From: an uncultured Paracoccaceae bacterium
GTDB taxonomy: Bacteria; Pseudomonadota; Alphaproteobacteria; Rhodobacterales; Rhodobacteraceae
Length of the DNA: 64,000 nt
Direction: 5' to 3'
Assembly (NCBI GenBank): GCA_947503775.1
Contig: CANNFE010000002.1
Location: 1 to 64,000 of the forward strand
A program made the position numbers and the translations under genes. This document shows, piece after piece, positions 21,028 through 30,779 of the stretch. Within the stretch, counting starts at the first letter, position 1. Each line of letters begins with the position of its first letter. Below the pieces are notes generated by a model. The model was not told the DNA's origin. It did not search any database and saw nothing but the letters and a program-made list of their open reading frames with translations.

Positions 21028-22152
21028 TCAGCGTTTGAAATTGGCGGGGGTGAAGGGCAGCTTCGTCACGGTGAGCGGCAGGCGTTTGCCGCGCAGATCG
21101 CCGTAGACGGTGGTGTCCGGGGCGGCGTGTTCGGAGGTGACATAGCCCATGGCGACGGGATGGCCGACCGTGGGGCCGAAGCCGCCGGATGTGATTGATC
21201 CGATTGGGCTTTCCGCCGTCTCCGAGGCATAGATCTCGACGCCTTCGCGCATGGGAGCGCGGCCTTCGGGTTTGAGACCGACGCGTTTGCGAGGGACGGA
21301 ATTGCCGATCTGGGGCAGGATGATATCTGCGCCGGGAAAGCCGCCTGCGCGGGCGCCTCCTTGGCGGCGGACCTTCTGGATCGCCCAGGTCAGGGCGGCC
21401 TCGACAGGCGTGGTTTTGGACGTAATATCATGACCATAAAGGCAAAGACCCGCCTCGAGCCGGAGGCTGTCCCGGGCGCCGAGGCCGATTGGTTCGACAT
21501 CAGGGTGATCGAGAAAGAGGCGGGCGATCTGGGTCGCGTTTTCTGCCGGAACCGAGATCTCGTAGCCGTCTTCTCCGGTATAGCCGGAGCGGGACACCCA
21601 GGCCTCAACCCCGTCCAACGTGAGGGTCGCGACGTCCATGAAGGACATGCCCCTGGCGCGGCTGTCGAGGGTTGAGAGCACCGTTTCGGAGGACGGACCT
21701 TGCAGCGCGAGGAGCGCCCGCTTCGGAAGGGGCGTGACAGTCAAGTCTTTGGTTAGGCTGGATTTTAGACGCCCGATATCCGCATCCTTGCAGGCCGCGT
21801 TGACGACGAGGAAGACGTGATCGCCTCGGTTGGCGAGCATCAGGTCATCCTCGATCCCGCCGGCCTCGTTTGTGAAAAAGCCGTAGCGCTGGCGGTTCTC
21901 GGGAAGGCCAAGGATATCCACCGGGATCAGCGCCTCAAGGCCCAGCGCGATGGTCTCGTAATCGGCGCCATCGATGCGGATCTGGCCCATATGGCTGACA
22001 TCGAAGAGGCCCGCTTTGGTGCGGGTCTGTTGGTGTTCCTTCATCACGCCGAGCGGGTATTGGACGGGCATCTCGTAGCCCGCGAAGGGGACCATCTTGG
22101 CGCCAAGCTCAAGGTGCAACGCATGCAGCGGCGTATGTTTCAGTTCGGACAT
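21028..22152 (-). CDS. gcvT: Glycine cleavage system T protein (aminomethyltransferase)
   Basis: TPLHALHLELGAKMVPFAGYEMPVQYPLGVMKEHQQTRTKAGLFDVSHMGQ. Confidence 0.96.
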   Translation of the reverse strand: MSELKHTPLHALHLELGAKMVPFAGYEMPVQYPLGVMKEHQQTRTKAGLFDVSHMGQIRIDGADYETIALGLEALIPVDILGLPENRQRYGFFTNEAGGIEDDLMLANRGDHVFLVVNAACKDADIGRLKSSLTKDLTVTPLPKRALLALQGPSSETVLSTLDSRARGMSFMDVATLTLDGVEAWVSRSGYTGEDGYEISVPAENATQIARLFLDHPDVEPIGLGARDSLRLEAGLCLYGHDITSKTTPVEAALTWAIQKVRRQGGARAGGFPGADIILPQIGNSVPRKRVGLKPEGRAPMREGVEIYASETAESPIGSITSGGFGPTVGHPVAMGYVTSEHAAPDTTVYGDLRGKRLPLTVTKLPFTPANFKR

Positions 22153-22230
22153 TCGGCCCTTTAACCCCCTGACCGCGCTGTATTTTACAGGCTTGCGGCA
22201 TCACGTGATAATCAGCGGATGACCGCTGGA

Positions 22231-22395
22231 GTGATGCCCCCTTCTGTCCTTTTGCCTGAGATCGTTATCCCTTCGGCGGACGCTTTTGCGCCTCTCTCCA
22301 GATCTGTCTTGCGATCGGCGGTCCATGGGGCCTGAGAGTTTCCGGGGGCGGTTGCTCCTTCGGCACCGGATAGTCCGGTTCTCCCGTCGATCTAG
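22231..22395 (-). ncRNA. Tandem glycine riboswitch upstream of gcvTHP
   Basis: Minus strand shows two aptamers: GGGAGA...GCCGAAGGAGCAA...GGAAACUCUCAGGC, then GGAGAG...CCGCCGAAGGGAUAAC...UCUCAGGCAAAAGGACAGAAGGGG, matching glycine aptamer conservation. Confidence 0.93.
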
Positions 22396-22652
22396 ACCGG
22401 AACCTAGGTCCGGTCGCAGCAGGAGGCAACCGTTTAGAGCGCCGGCTTGGCGGGGTGCCTGCGACTCAAAGGTAAATGCGGAAAAATCGGGCGAATTGAG
22501 CATGCGGCATCCGGGCGGCATCCAGTCGGCATATGGGAGGAGGCAAATCGCCCCGGTCCCCTGGTTAACGGACCGGGCGGTGCTCATACCGGGACGGTGG
22601 CCGGTTCGACTTTTGATTGTCGGGATTCTGAGAAGCAACGTGTCGCCAATCT

Positions 22653-22668
22653 ATAAGCGAGCGCTTAT
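22653..22668. promoter_or_regulatory. Operator-like palindrome upstream of the methyltransferase gene
   Basis: ATAAGCG-AG-CGCTTAT, perfect 7-bp arms with a 2-nt spacer. Confidence 0.4.
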
Positions 22669-22840
22669 GGATCCGGATACGAAGATCTCGGGGCTCGCCA
22701 CGAAAGCCGCCGATCGTTTGCCGGACCGGGTCGAGGCAGCGGGGATGAGGGGGCGACGGCTAGGCGGAAAAAGCGAGCCGTTGAGGACCAATCCTACACA
22801 CAATATACGATTTACGACACATGTCGATAGGGATAATTGA

Positions 22841-23611
22841 ATGAGACAGGACATCGGAACCTCGTTTCAAACGAAAGAAGTTGTCGACCTCTATCTCTAT
22901 CGCCCACCATACCCCCAGAGAATATATGATCTGATTATTGATCAATCCCCAAGCATGGATCGTATTCTGGACCTGGGGTGCGGGCACGGCAAAATTGCGA
23001 GACCTATGTCACAACATTTCAGCTCAGTGACGGCAGTAGACCCATCAGCAAACATGATCACGCTTGGAAAGTCTCTTGAATTTGGAACTGAACCGAACCT
23101 TGAATGGGTCAAAAGCTATGCAGAGACGGCACCACTGACAGGTCAGTATGATACCGTTGTTGCTGCTCTTAGCATCCATTGGATGAACCATGAGGTTCTC
23201 TTTGCAAAATTGGCTAAGCATCTGAAAACGAACCATCTATTTGCAGTTATCGAAGGTGACGGCGCTCATAAACCGCCTTGGGAGAGCGATTGGCAAGCTT
23301 TCTTAGCAAAGTGGATCCCAAAGCTTACTGGCAAGCCATTTCATACGAGTACAGATTGGCCGTTTTGGAACAAGTATCTCGATTACGTCGAGGTAAAACA
23401 GACTCATAAGGTCGTTTCTGAACCCTTTTATCAAAGTATCGAAGATTTTATTTTGTGCCAACATTCCCGGGATACTTTCGCAATTTCAAAGTTAGGAAAT
23501 GATCTTGGTAACTTTGACAAAGAACTTTGGGAGCTCTTGTCCCCCTTTGCCAACGCGAATGGTGAGTTAGAATTTCAGAGTTTGACTAAACTGACTACGG
23601 TCACTGTCTGA
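22841..23611 (+). CDS. Class I SAM-dependent methyltransferase
   Basis: ILDLGCGHGKIARPMSQHFSSVTAVDPSANMI motif I/II; noticeably AT-richer than flanking genes. Confidence 0.8.
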   Translation: MRQDIGTSFQTKEVVDLYLYRPPYPQRIYDLIIDQSPSMDRILDLGCGHGKIARPMSQHFSSVTAVDPSANMITLGKSLEFGTEPNLEWVKSYAETAPLTGQYDTVVAALSIHWMNHEVLFAKLAKHLKTNHLFAVIEGDGAHKPPWESDWQAFLAKWIPKLTGKPFHTSTDWPFWNKYLDYVEVKQTHKVVSEPFYQSIEDFILCQHSRDTFAISKLGNDLGNFDKELWELLSPFANANGELEFQSLTKLTTVTV

Positions 23612-23847
23612 ACGCGGCTGGCCAATTGATCACGATCGGGGTCTTCCCCGTCAGAAAACCGGTGTCGCTTTAGGCTAATTAGCGGCCACTGCTCACACAT
23701 CCCCGCAAACATCTTGAAAGAGGGAGCGCTCGAGTTTCTCCGTGACGGTGTCATTCTTCCTGCGGTCCGATCGGACGCTGAGCTGCCTTTACGGGTCCTC
23801 GTCCTGCACGTTTGCCACGGGCATGCAAAGACGGGGTGTCTGACGGT

Positions 23848-26800
23848 CTAGAAATCGAGGCTGACGCCCAGTTTGAGGCCATAGCCTTCGTAGTCGGCGG
23901 ACCCGCTCCAGTCGTAATAGGTGCTCATGTTGAACTGCCCATGTTCGCTGAACTGATAGTCGGTGCCCAGATTGATGCGGCCGCCTTCGGTTCTGTCGTC
24001 CGAGGGGAAGGGCTGATCCGCTCGTGATCCGCGGATGGCCGATCTGAGGAGTTCGAGCCCTCCGGTGACCTCGAGGCGCTTGGCGGGATCCGTCAGGGCG
24101 ATGTCATGGGCGAAGTTGAGACCGACCGAGAGCTGCTCGATCTCGAGCCGCTGTGCGCCGATCCGGTTTCCGAGGCTGTCGGTGTACGGCTTCTGGCGGT
24201 CCTGCACGTTGGAGTAGCTCAGGCTCGGAAAGAGCGTGGTGCTCCCGTAGACCGCTTCGCCCGACAGGCGCAGGCGGGCAAGCTGGCGTTCGGTGTCGAA
24301 GTCGTCGCGATAGGTCCCGAGCGGCGAAATCGTGTTGGAGCTGGCGCCTTGCAGGAACATCCCTTCGAGAAAGATCGGCTGGTCGAGAGGCTTCATCACG
24401 ACATAGGGCCCGGCGAGCCAGCCGTCGCCCTCGACCTCTGTTTCGTCCTCGGTCTGGCGGAATTGGTCGAGCTCGACCATCATCCCGACCAGAATGTCCT
24501 TTGATAGGCGGGTATGCGCGCCGACGGCCGCGAAAGTGTAGCGCCCGTCGGCCCCGTCCAGATCGGACCAGTTCGTGCTGAGCGTCATCCAGGCTGACCG
24601 ATCGGCCCCCATCGGGCTGGAGAAGGCGAGCGCCCCGTCTTCACCGCTTGCCTTAAGGCTGAAGGCGCCAGAGCCGCCTCCGGTCAACAGGCCCGACAGC
24701 GTGGGCTGATTGGCCAGGAGCTGGCGGGACCGGGCCTCCATCATTTTCGAGATCGCGGCCCGGGTCCGCGCTACGATCTGGTTGCCGATCACCAGCACAT
24801 CGGAGGCTGCGTTGCCGTTTCCGGCTGCGTCCGTTGCGACACTGGCGGCCAGGCTGATCGCGACATCGCCGCCGCCTGTGGCGCTGATCGTGGCTGTGTA
24901 ATCCGCCCCGGCGCCGGTCAGGTTTCCGGCGGTGCCGTTCGTGACGGTGACGTCGCTGACCTCGAACCCGGTGACGGCTTCGGAGAAGCGGATCGCGATC
25001 GGGAATGTGGTGCGGCCGGTGATATCGGAAGTCTGGCTTGTGATCTCGACGGTGGGCGCGGTGCCGTCGAAGCTGGCCGTGACCGTCCCGGACCCGGCAG
25101 CGTTGAAGACGCCTTCCGTGCTGGAGAATGCGCCGGCCGCCACAGACAGGGAGATTTCACCATCGGCAAGGGGCGTCAGCGTTGCGATATAGCGCGTGCC
25201 GCGGCCTGCGAGCGTTGCCGCCGCATTGGTCAGGGACAGATCCTCAACCGTGAAATCGGTGCTGGGCACGCTGAGGGTGATTGCGGAGGTGAACACCCCA
25301 CCGCTGGGCCCGGAGAGCGCCCCGACGGTGACGGTCGGCGCCAGACGGATATCCAAAACGAAGGGCGGCGGCGCGAGGGTGCCGTTTCCGGCGGTATCCT
25401 CTGCTATATCCTCGGCGACCCTGATCACGACGTCATTGCGGCCTGCGGGCAGAAGCACCGCCTCGTAGGTTGCGCCGGAGCCCGAGAAGCTTTCGATCGT
25501 CGCGTTTTCGACCAGGATATCGGTCTCTTCGAAGCCGGTGACAGGTTCGCTGAAGGTGAAGGTCACGGTGAAGGGGGTTAGACCGTCGTTTTGCACGTCT
25601 TCGCTTGCGATCGTGAGGGTGGGGCGGGTGCCGTCGAAGGTCGTCGAGACGGTGTTCGAGGGGTCGGCATTCGGATCGCCGTTCGCGTTTGAAAAGCGTC
25701 CTGCGGGTACGAAGACAGAGATCGCGCCATCGCTGATTGGCGTCAATGTCGCGGTATAGCTGCTGCCGCTGCCCGAAAGGGTCGCGGTGGCATTGGTCAG
25801 CGCCAGATCCTCGACGGTGAAGGTCACGCTTGGCGTGTTCAGCGTGATGACCGCCGTGTAGCGGCCATCCACCGGGCCGGTGAGCGCGCCGATCGTTGCC
25901 GTCGGAACGGGGCGCACGGGAACCCTTAGGGTCGATGAGGCCGCAGAGGCATTGCCCGAGCTGTCCTGCGCTGCTCCGGCGGGCAGGGCGACGGTGACAT
26001 CGTCGGATCCGGTGGGGGAGACGGTCGCGCGGAATTCGGTTCCGGCCGCGATCGTCTCAAGTGTGAGGGTGCCATTGCCCACGTCGAAATCATCAGCCGT
26101 CAGCCCGGTGACCGCTTCGTCGAACGTGACAGTGACATCGAAACGTCCGCCAGTTGCGACACTGCTGCTGGGAGTTCGGAGCTTCGGCGTGGGCGCCGTG
26201 AGATCAAAGATCCCCGTAGCGATATTCGATGCCTGCGCGTTCAGGACACCCACAGCATTGCGGAAGGTGTTTGCAGGCAGGGTTGCGCTGAAGGGGCCCT
26301 CGGCGATGGGAGTGATCGTCAGTGTGCCGGTCCGGCCTTGGATGCCGAAGCTTCGCCTGGACACGTTGCTGACGGTGAAGTCCACGAGGCTGAGTTCACC
26401 CGGCGCCGGAGCTTGTGAGAGGGTAACAGCCGCGCTGAAGGTGCCATCTGCATTGCGCGTGAACTCACCGATGGTCGCGGTCGGAGGCTCTGAGCGAGGA
26501 ATGAAGAGGCTTGCCGGCTCTGACGGAGCGCCGGCGCCGTTCGTGAATGCGCCTGCTGGAAATTCCAGAGTTGCGCCCGGCCCGGGCGGCAGTGTTCCTT
26601 CGAACCGCCATGTGGTGAAGTCCGATGTTGACGGCGAAACGCTGCCCGCGCTTGGTCTCAACGGACCCTCGAACGCGACCTGTTCGTTGAACTCTGCCAA
26701 AACGACGTAGTTCGGGCTGGTCAGGCTGGGCGCCTCTGCCAGTCGCAGAGTGAAGGCAGGGGGCGTAAGTGCAAATGTAGCCGAGACGGTGTTGGAGGGC

Positions 26801-27573
26801 AGGACATTTCGAATGAAGAACAAGTCTCTTGACGTCAGGGTCTGAGCAACGACTGCGCCTGGCTCGATAACCATCGACACGGGTCCTTCGGACAACGGGG
26901 TCAGCGTTGCGGTATAGCTGCGCTCGCTTCCGACCAATGTAGCCGTCGCGTTGGTCAGCGTCAGGCCGTCACGTTGCAACCTAGAAAACGGACCGTCCGA
27001 AACGATCGTGATCTGCGCGGTGTATTTTCCATCCACAGGGCCTTGAAGAGGCCCGATGGTGGCCGTCGGCGCGGTACCGGTGTCGCGCACATCGGCGGTC
27101 GCGGTGCTGTTGGTCACACCGCTTACCTCCAGGTCGAGGTTCAGCACACGGCCCGTCGATGGGACAATTGCGATGATTTCAACAAAGAAGTTGTCAAGAA
27201 AGCCGCCTGCCTCTTCAAAAGGTACCCTGTCTCCCCGACCCTGACTGGGAATACTGACAACAGTCAGGCCGCAGTTTTCGCTGACCCAGTTCGATCGGAT
27301 GGGGGGCAGGCTGTTTGCGCGAACGCCTCCCAGATAAGCCGACCCGAAGGGATAGACATACGATCCCGGTGTCACGCCGCTTTCCAACCGTATGAACGCG
27401 TTGCCGTCCGGTGTGCTGACAACCGCCTCTGCGGTGCAGGTCCCGAAAGCGGCGGTCTCGCGTATTCCGGGAGAATCGTAGGCCTGCGCCGCACCGGCTC
27501 CCCATGTCAGGATCACGAGCCCAAGGACCATGGACCGCAGAATCTGCGCCCAGGTTGCAGCAATTTTTTTCAT
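23848..27573 (-). CDS. Large secreted protein: N-terminal signal, repeated bacterial Ig-like modules, C-terminal autotransporter beta-barrel
   Basis: Repeats such as FTVTFTFSEPVTGFEETDILVENATIESFSGSGATYEAVLLPAG and PTATIGALTGPVDGRYTAVITLNTPSVTFTVEDLALTNATATLSG; barrel end ..YEGYGLKLGVSLDF with terminal Phe. Confidence 0.82.
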   Translation of the reverse strand: MKKIAATWAQILRSMVLGLVILTWGAGAAQAYDSPGIRETAAFGTCTAEAVVSTPDGNAFIRLESGVTPGSYVYPFGSAYLGGVRANSLPPIRSNWVSENCGLTVVSIPSQGRGDRVPFEEAGGFLDNFFVEIIAIVPSTGRVLNLDLEVSGVTNSTATADVRDTGTAPTATIGPLQGPVDGKYTAQITIVSDGPFSRLQRDGLTLTNATATLVGSERSYTATLTPLSEGPVSMVIEPGAVVAQTLTSRDLFFIRNVLPSNTVSATFALTPPAFTLRLAEAPSLTSPNYVVLAEFNEQVAFEGPLRPSAGSVSPSTSDFTTWRFEGTLPPGPGATLEFPAGAFTNGAGAPSEPASLFIPRSEPPTATIGEFTRNADGTFSAAVTLSQAPAPGELSLVDFTVSNVSRRSFGIQGRTGTLTITPIAEGPFSATLPANTFRNAVGVLNAQASNIATGIFDLTAPTPKLRTPSSSVATGGRFDVTVTFDEAVTGLTADDFDVGNGTLTLETIAAGTEFRATVSPTGSDDVTVALPAGAAQDSSGNASAASSTLRVPVRPVPTATIGALTGPVDGRYTAVITLNTPSVTFTVEDLALTNATATLSGSGSSYTATLTPISDGAISVFVPAGRFSNANGDPNADPSNTVSTTFDGTRPTLTIASEDVQNDGLTPFTVTFTFSEPVTGFEETDILVENATIESFSGSGATYEAVLLPAGRNDVVIRVAEDIAEDTAGNGTLAPPPFVLDIRLAPTVTVGALSGPSGGVFTSAITLSVPSTDFTVEDLSLTNAAATLAGRGTRYIATLTPLADGEISLSVAAGAFSSTEGVFNAAGSGTVTASFDGTAPTVEITSQTSDITGRTTFPIAIRFSEAVTGFEVSDVTVTNGTAGNLTGAGADYTATISATGGGDVAISLAASVATDAAGNGNAASDVLVIGNQIVARTRAAISKMMEARSRQLLANQPTLSGLLTGGGSGAFSLKASGEDGALAFSSPMGADRSAWMTLSTNWSDLDGADGRYTFAAVGAHTRLSKDILVGMMVELDQFRQTEDETEVEGDGWLAGPYVVMKPLDQPIFLEGMFLQGASSNTISPLGTYRDDFDTERQLARLRLSGEAVYGSTTLFPSLSYSNVQDRQKPYTDSLGNRIGAQRLEIEQLSVGLNFAHDIALTDPAKRLEVTGGLELLRSAIRGSRADQPFPSDDRTEGGRINLGTDYQFSEHGQFNMSTYYDWSGSADYEGYGLKLGVSLDF

Positions 27574-27835
27574 TCGTCCTGTCCGTCAAATTACCAATAC
27601 GAAACGCCCCTGAGAGCAGGCGTTAACGATTGGTTCAGGGTCTGAGTAGTTCCCAATTGGGGACCCCTGCGCGCGCCTGTCTGGGTTCTGTCGCGGACGT
27701 GCAACGGGTCCGGGACGGGGCTCTGCCAGGCCGGTCGGGGAGGTGCATGGACTGGTTTTTCGCTGTGACATCCGGTCGTTGCGCTCGCAACAATCGTGTC
27801 GACAGGCGCTGTCGCGCATGGGACACTGGCGGGCC

Positions 27836-29494
27836 ATGAACAAGATCGCAGACAGACGCCAGCCGCTTGGGTCCGATGATGAGAGTACCGCCTCGACCGA
27901 AGATCTCATTCATCTCATTTACGATACCGCGATCGACAATTCGCTTTGGCCGGAGATGGTTCTGAAGGTCTATGACGCCTTCGAGAAGGACAGCGACGAT
28001 CCGCACTCGGCCCCGGCCAAGCTGCGGGATCTGCAGGTTCACCTGGCCAAGGGGCTCCAGATCTCCGAACGGATGCTCGAATTGCAGGAGAGGACTGATC
28101 TGCAGGATCGTCTGTTGGAAAAGATCGCCTTGCGGGTGGAGTTGTTCGGGCATGACGGGGACCGTCTAAGCGTGCTTGGCGCCGCGCCGGGGGCAGGATT
28201 GGTCGATCAGGGCAGTGCCCACACCTTCGTTCTGGATGCGGAGCGCGTGAAGGAGCTTGGCCTGCCGCCGCGAGTGGCCTCTGCGCGGATCGGTTTGACC
28301 CATGCGCCCGAGGAGATCGCGGCGAGCATCGGCCGGGATCTGCCTCTGCGCCCGTCGCGTCAAAAGCTCCTTGGCGGGTTCCTGCGCCATGGCAATCTTC
28401 GCCGTGCGGCCGAAGATCAGGGGCTGAGCTACGAGACGGCGCGCACCTATTTCAAGGATATCTGCGAGGAGGTCGGCGTGAGCGGGCAGGTCGAGCTGCT
28501 TCGCCGCGTTCTGCTGAATCCCGCGCGCCTGCTGCGCGCGCAGGCGGATCAGGCGGGGCGCCCGGATGTGCGGCGCCTGATCGAGCATCCCGAGGGCGGG
28601 CAGATCGAGATTTTCCAGCTTGGCCGGGAAGATGCCTATCCGATCATACATTTCGATGCGCTTTCGGGCGGTGCCCTCGATCTGCTGGGGCATCCGGAGC
28701 GGTATCGGCCCGTTCTCGAGAGGTTGGGCGCGCGGATCATCCTGCCCTGCCGGCCCGGTCATTTCAGATCGAGCTATCGCCATCTCTGCGGGGCCAGCGG
28801 CTATGCGGCGGATCTGAAGATCATCTGCGAGGCGCTGGAGATCGACCGATTTTCCATCCTTGCCTATTCCTACGGATCCATCGCGGCACTGGGCGCGGCC
28901 TTCGAGCTGCAGGAGAGGGTCGATCGCGTCGTTCTTGCCTCGGTCTGCTATCCGGATTTCGTTGCCAGCGACTGGCGGGAGCGGGATTTCTTCTATCAGG
29001 TCACGCATATGATCGGGCGCCGGTGGCCCGGGTTGCACCGGCGGGTCATTCCGTTTCTGACGAAATCGGTTCTGCAGAATGTCGACGGATACGCCTATCG
29101 GGCGGCGGCGCAGGCGCGCTGCGCGCAGGAAAAGGCGATCTTGCTTGATCCCGTTGTCCGCACAAGGTCTCGCGAGATGCTCGAAGAGCGGATCGCCCAA
29201 GGCATGAACGGGCTGATCCAAGAATACCGGATCGCGGCGCAGATGCTCGATTTCGATGTGACAAGGCTGGATGTGCCGATCGCGCTGTTTCATGGCGCCT
29301 GCGATCAGATCAACCCGCTGGACGGCGCCCGAGCGCTGGCGGAGCGGCTGCCGAACGGTACCCTGACGGAGGTGCCGGACCGAGGTCACGCCTTCATCTA
29401 TGCCGACTGGGACTGGCTGTTGCGGGCTGCGGTCGGGGCGGGCTTTTCCATTCCGCCATCGAAGCGGGGGGAGATGCTTTTAGAGGCCGGGTAG
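27836..29494 (+). CDS. LuxR-like HTH fused to a C-terminal alpha/beta hydrolase
   Basis: HTH-like SRQKLLGGFLRHGNLRRAAEDQGLSYETARTYFKDICEEVGVSGQVELLRRVL; hydrolase ILAYSYGSIAALGAAF, FHGACDQINPLDGARAL, DRGHAFIYADW. The track ORF starts at 27743; Met at 27836 is likelier. Confidence 0.75.
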   Translation: MNKIADRRQPLGSDDESTASTEDLIHLIYDTAIDNSLWPEMVLKVYDAFEKDSDDPHSAPAKLRDLQVHLAKGLQISERMLELQERTDLQDRLLEKIALRVELFGHDGDRLSVLGAAPGAGLVDQGSAHTFVLDAERVKELGLPPRVASARIGLTHAPEEIAASIGRDLPLRPSRQKLLGGFLRHGNLRRAAEDQGLSYETARTYFKDICEEVGVSGQVELLRRVLLNPARLLRAQADQAGRPDVRRLIEHPEGGQIEIFQLGREDAYPIIHFDALSGGALDLLGHPERYRPVLERLGARIILPCRPGHFRSSYRHLCGASGYAADLKIICEALEIDRFSILAYSYGSIAALGAAFELQERVDRVVLASVCYPDFVASDWRERDFFYQVTHMIGRRWPGLHRRVIPFLTKSVLQNVDGYAYRAAAQARCAQEKAILLDPVVRTRSREMLEERIAQGMNGLIQEYRIAAQMLDFDVTRLDVPIALFHGACDQINPLDGARALAERLPNGTLTEVPDRGHAFIYADWDWLLRAAVGAGFSIPPSKRGEMLLEAG

Positions 29495-29580
29495 GGCCCG
29501 GAGGACAAGGCATCTGTCGGGAGTTTGCGGGTCAATCCGTTCCCCGCACGGCAGCGGCAATGTCAACGCATTGTCGTGGG

Positions 29581-30771
29581 CTAGTTCTTGAGTTGCTTGA
29601 GCAGATCCAGACGGTCGCTCGATTGCCAGGATTCCACGATGCGCCCGTCTTCGACGCGGTGAACGGCGATGGCCTTGAAGCTGATATCGCGGCCCGTGGC
29701 GATCTGGCCGAGGATCTCGCCCGTATGCGTCCCGCTGACGCGCCCGATCACCGTGACCACATCATCTGAGACATGCACGTCATCCACGTCAAAGCGGATA
29801 TTGCTCATGCCGGATCGGTATTCGTCCAGAACGCTGCGCAGGCCCTCGGCGTCGATCTCGGTCGTGCCGCCCGCAAGGCCGTAGCCGACCCAGTCTTCGG
29901 CCAGCATCTCCATCATGCCGCCGTCATCGGAGGTATTTATCGCCTCGTAGTAGCGGTCCACCATGTCGAGGGCCATGTCCCTGTCCAGAAGAGGCGAGGC
30001 CAAGGCATCCGCAAAATGGCCCACATCCGGCGCCGCGGAGCGCAAGCGGACATAGCCAAGGACGAGGTTGTCCCGGTCCGGGTCCAGAACGAGCGTTTCA
30101 CCCTCGAAGACGCGGAACTGCGTCAGCTCTTCGATATTGGTGTAGTGGCTGATGATGAGAAGCGGTCCGGAGCGTCCGGGATCGCCGTCCCAGCTTGAGA
30201 TCAGTGCTTCGAGCGGGGTCACATCGGTCGATCCCTGGAGCGAGAGCAGAAGGTTCAGGCCCGGTTCGGTTCGGACCGGCATGGCGGCGGCCAGATCGGG
30301 GTCGATGCGGGCGATGCCTTTGAGAAGGGCGCGGACCGTTTGCTGGTTGCGGCACCATTCGCTGACCACGATCCGGGCGGGCAGAACCTCGTTTTGGGCC
30401 AGAAGCGTACCCAGATCGCGCATTTGGGCGATCCCCTCTTCGATCATCACGCGCTGGTTCGCGCAATCGGTCGGGGCGACCTCCTTGCGGTCGAGATTAG
30501 ACCAGTCCGTGGGTCCATGCCGCATCAGCCAGACCACGTCATCGCGCAGGAACATCTCTTCGACCTGCTGGAACGGCTCGAATTGGAGGGCGTCGTCCAC
30601 CCTTGGGCCTGACTCAGATGCGGACAGATCGGAGGGCATCCCCATCTCGCCCATATGAGGAGAGACCTGCGTCATGCCCGAAAGGGGGGCGGTGTCCTGT
30701 GCCGGAAGAGGCAGCGGAGCCATGGCGATAGCGGCGGTGAGGCAGAAGGATCGGATCAAAGGGCACCTCAT
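29581..30771 (-). CDS. Secreted histidine-phosphatase-like domain fused to a SnoaL/NTF2-like domain
   Basis: Signal peptide; VVWLMRHGPTDWSN (RHG motif), ILPARIVVSEWCRNQQTVRALL, then DMALDMVDRYYEAINTSDDGGMMEMLAEDWVGYG...FKAIAVHRVEDGRIVESWQSSD. Confidence 0.72.
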   Translation of the reverse strand: MRCPLIRSFCLTAAIAMAPLPLPAQDTAPLSGMTQVSPHMGEMGMPSDLSASESGPRVDDALQFEPFQQVEEMFLRDDVVWLMRHGPTDWSNLDRKEVAPTDCANQRVMIEEGIAQMRDLGTLLAQNEVLPARIVVSEWCRNQQTVRALLKGIARIDPDLAAAMPVRTEPGLNLLLSLQGSTDVTPLEALISSWDGDPGRSGPLLIISHYTNIEELTQFRVFEGETLVLDPDRDNLVLGYVRLRSAAPDVGHFADALASPLLDRDMALDMVDRYYEAINTSDDGGMMEMLAEDWVGYGLAGGTTEIDAEGLRSVLDEYRSGMSNIRFDVDDVHVSDDVVTVIGRVSGTHTGEILGQIATGRDISFKAIAVHRVEDGRIVESWQSSDRLDLLKQLKN

Positions 30772-30779
30772 GGGTCGGT

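Noticed and set aside
28166-29389. Minus-strand ORF of 407 aa opposite the HTH-hydrolase gene
   Set aside because: Shadow ORF; the plus-strand protein has recognisable domains and catalytic motifs.
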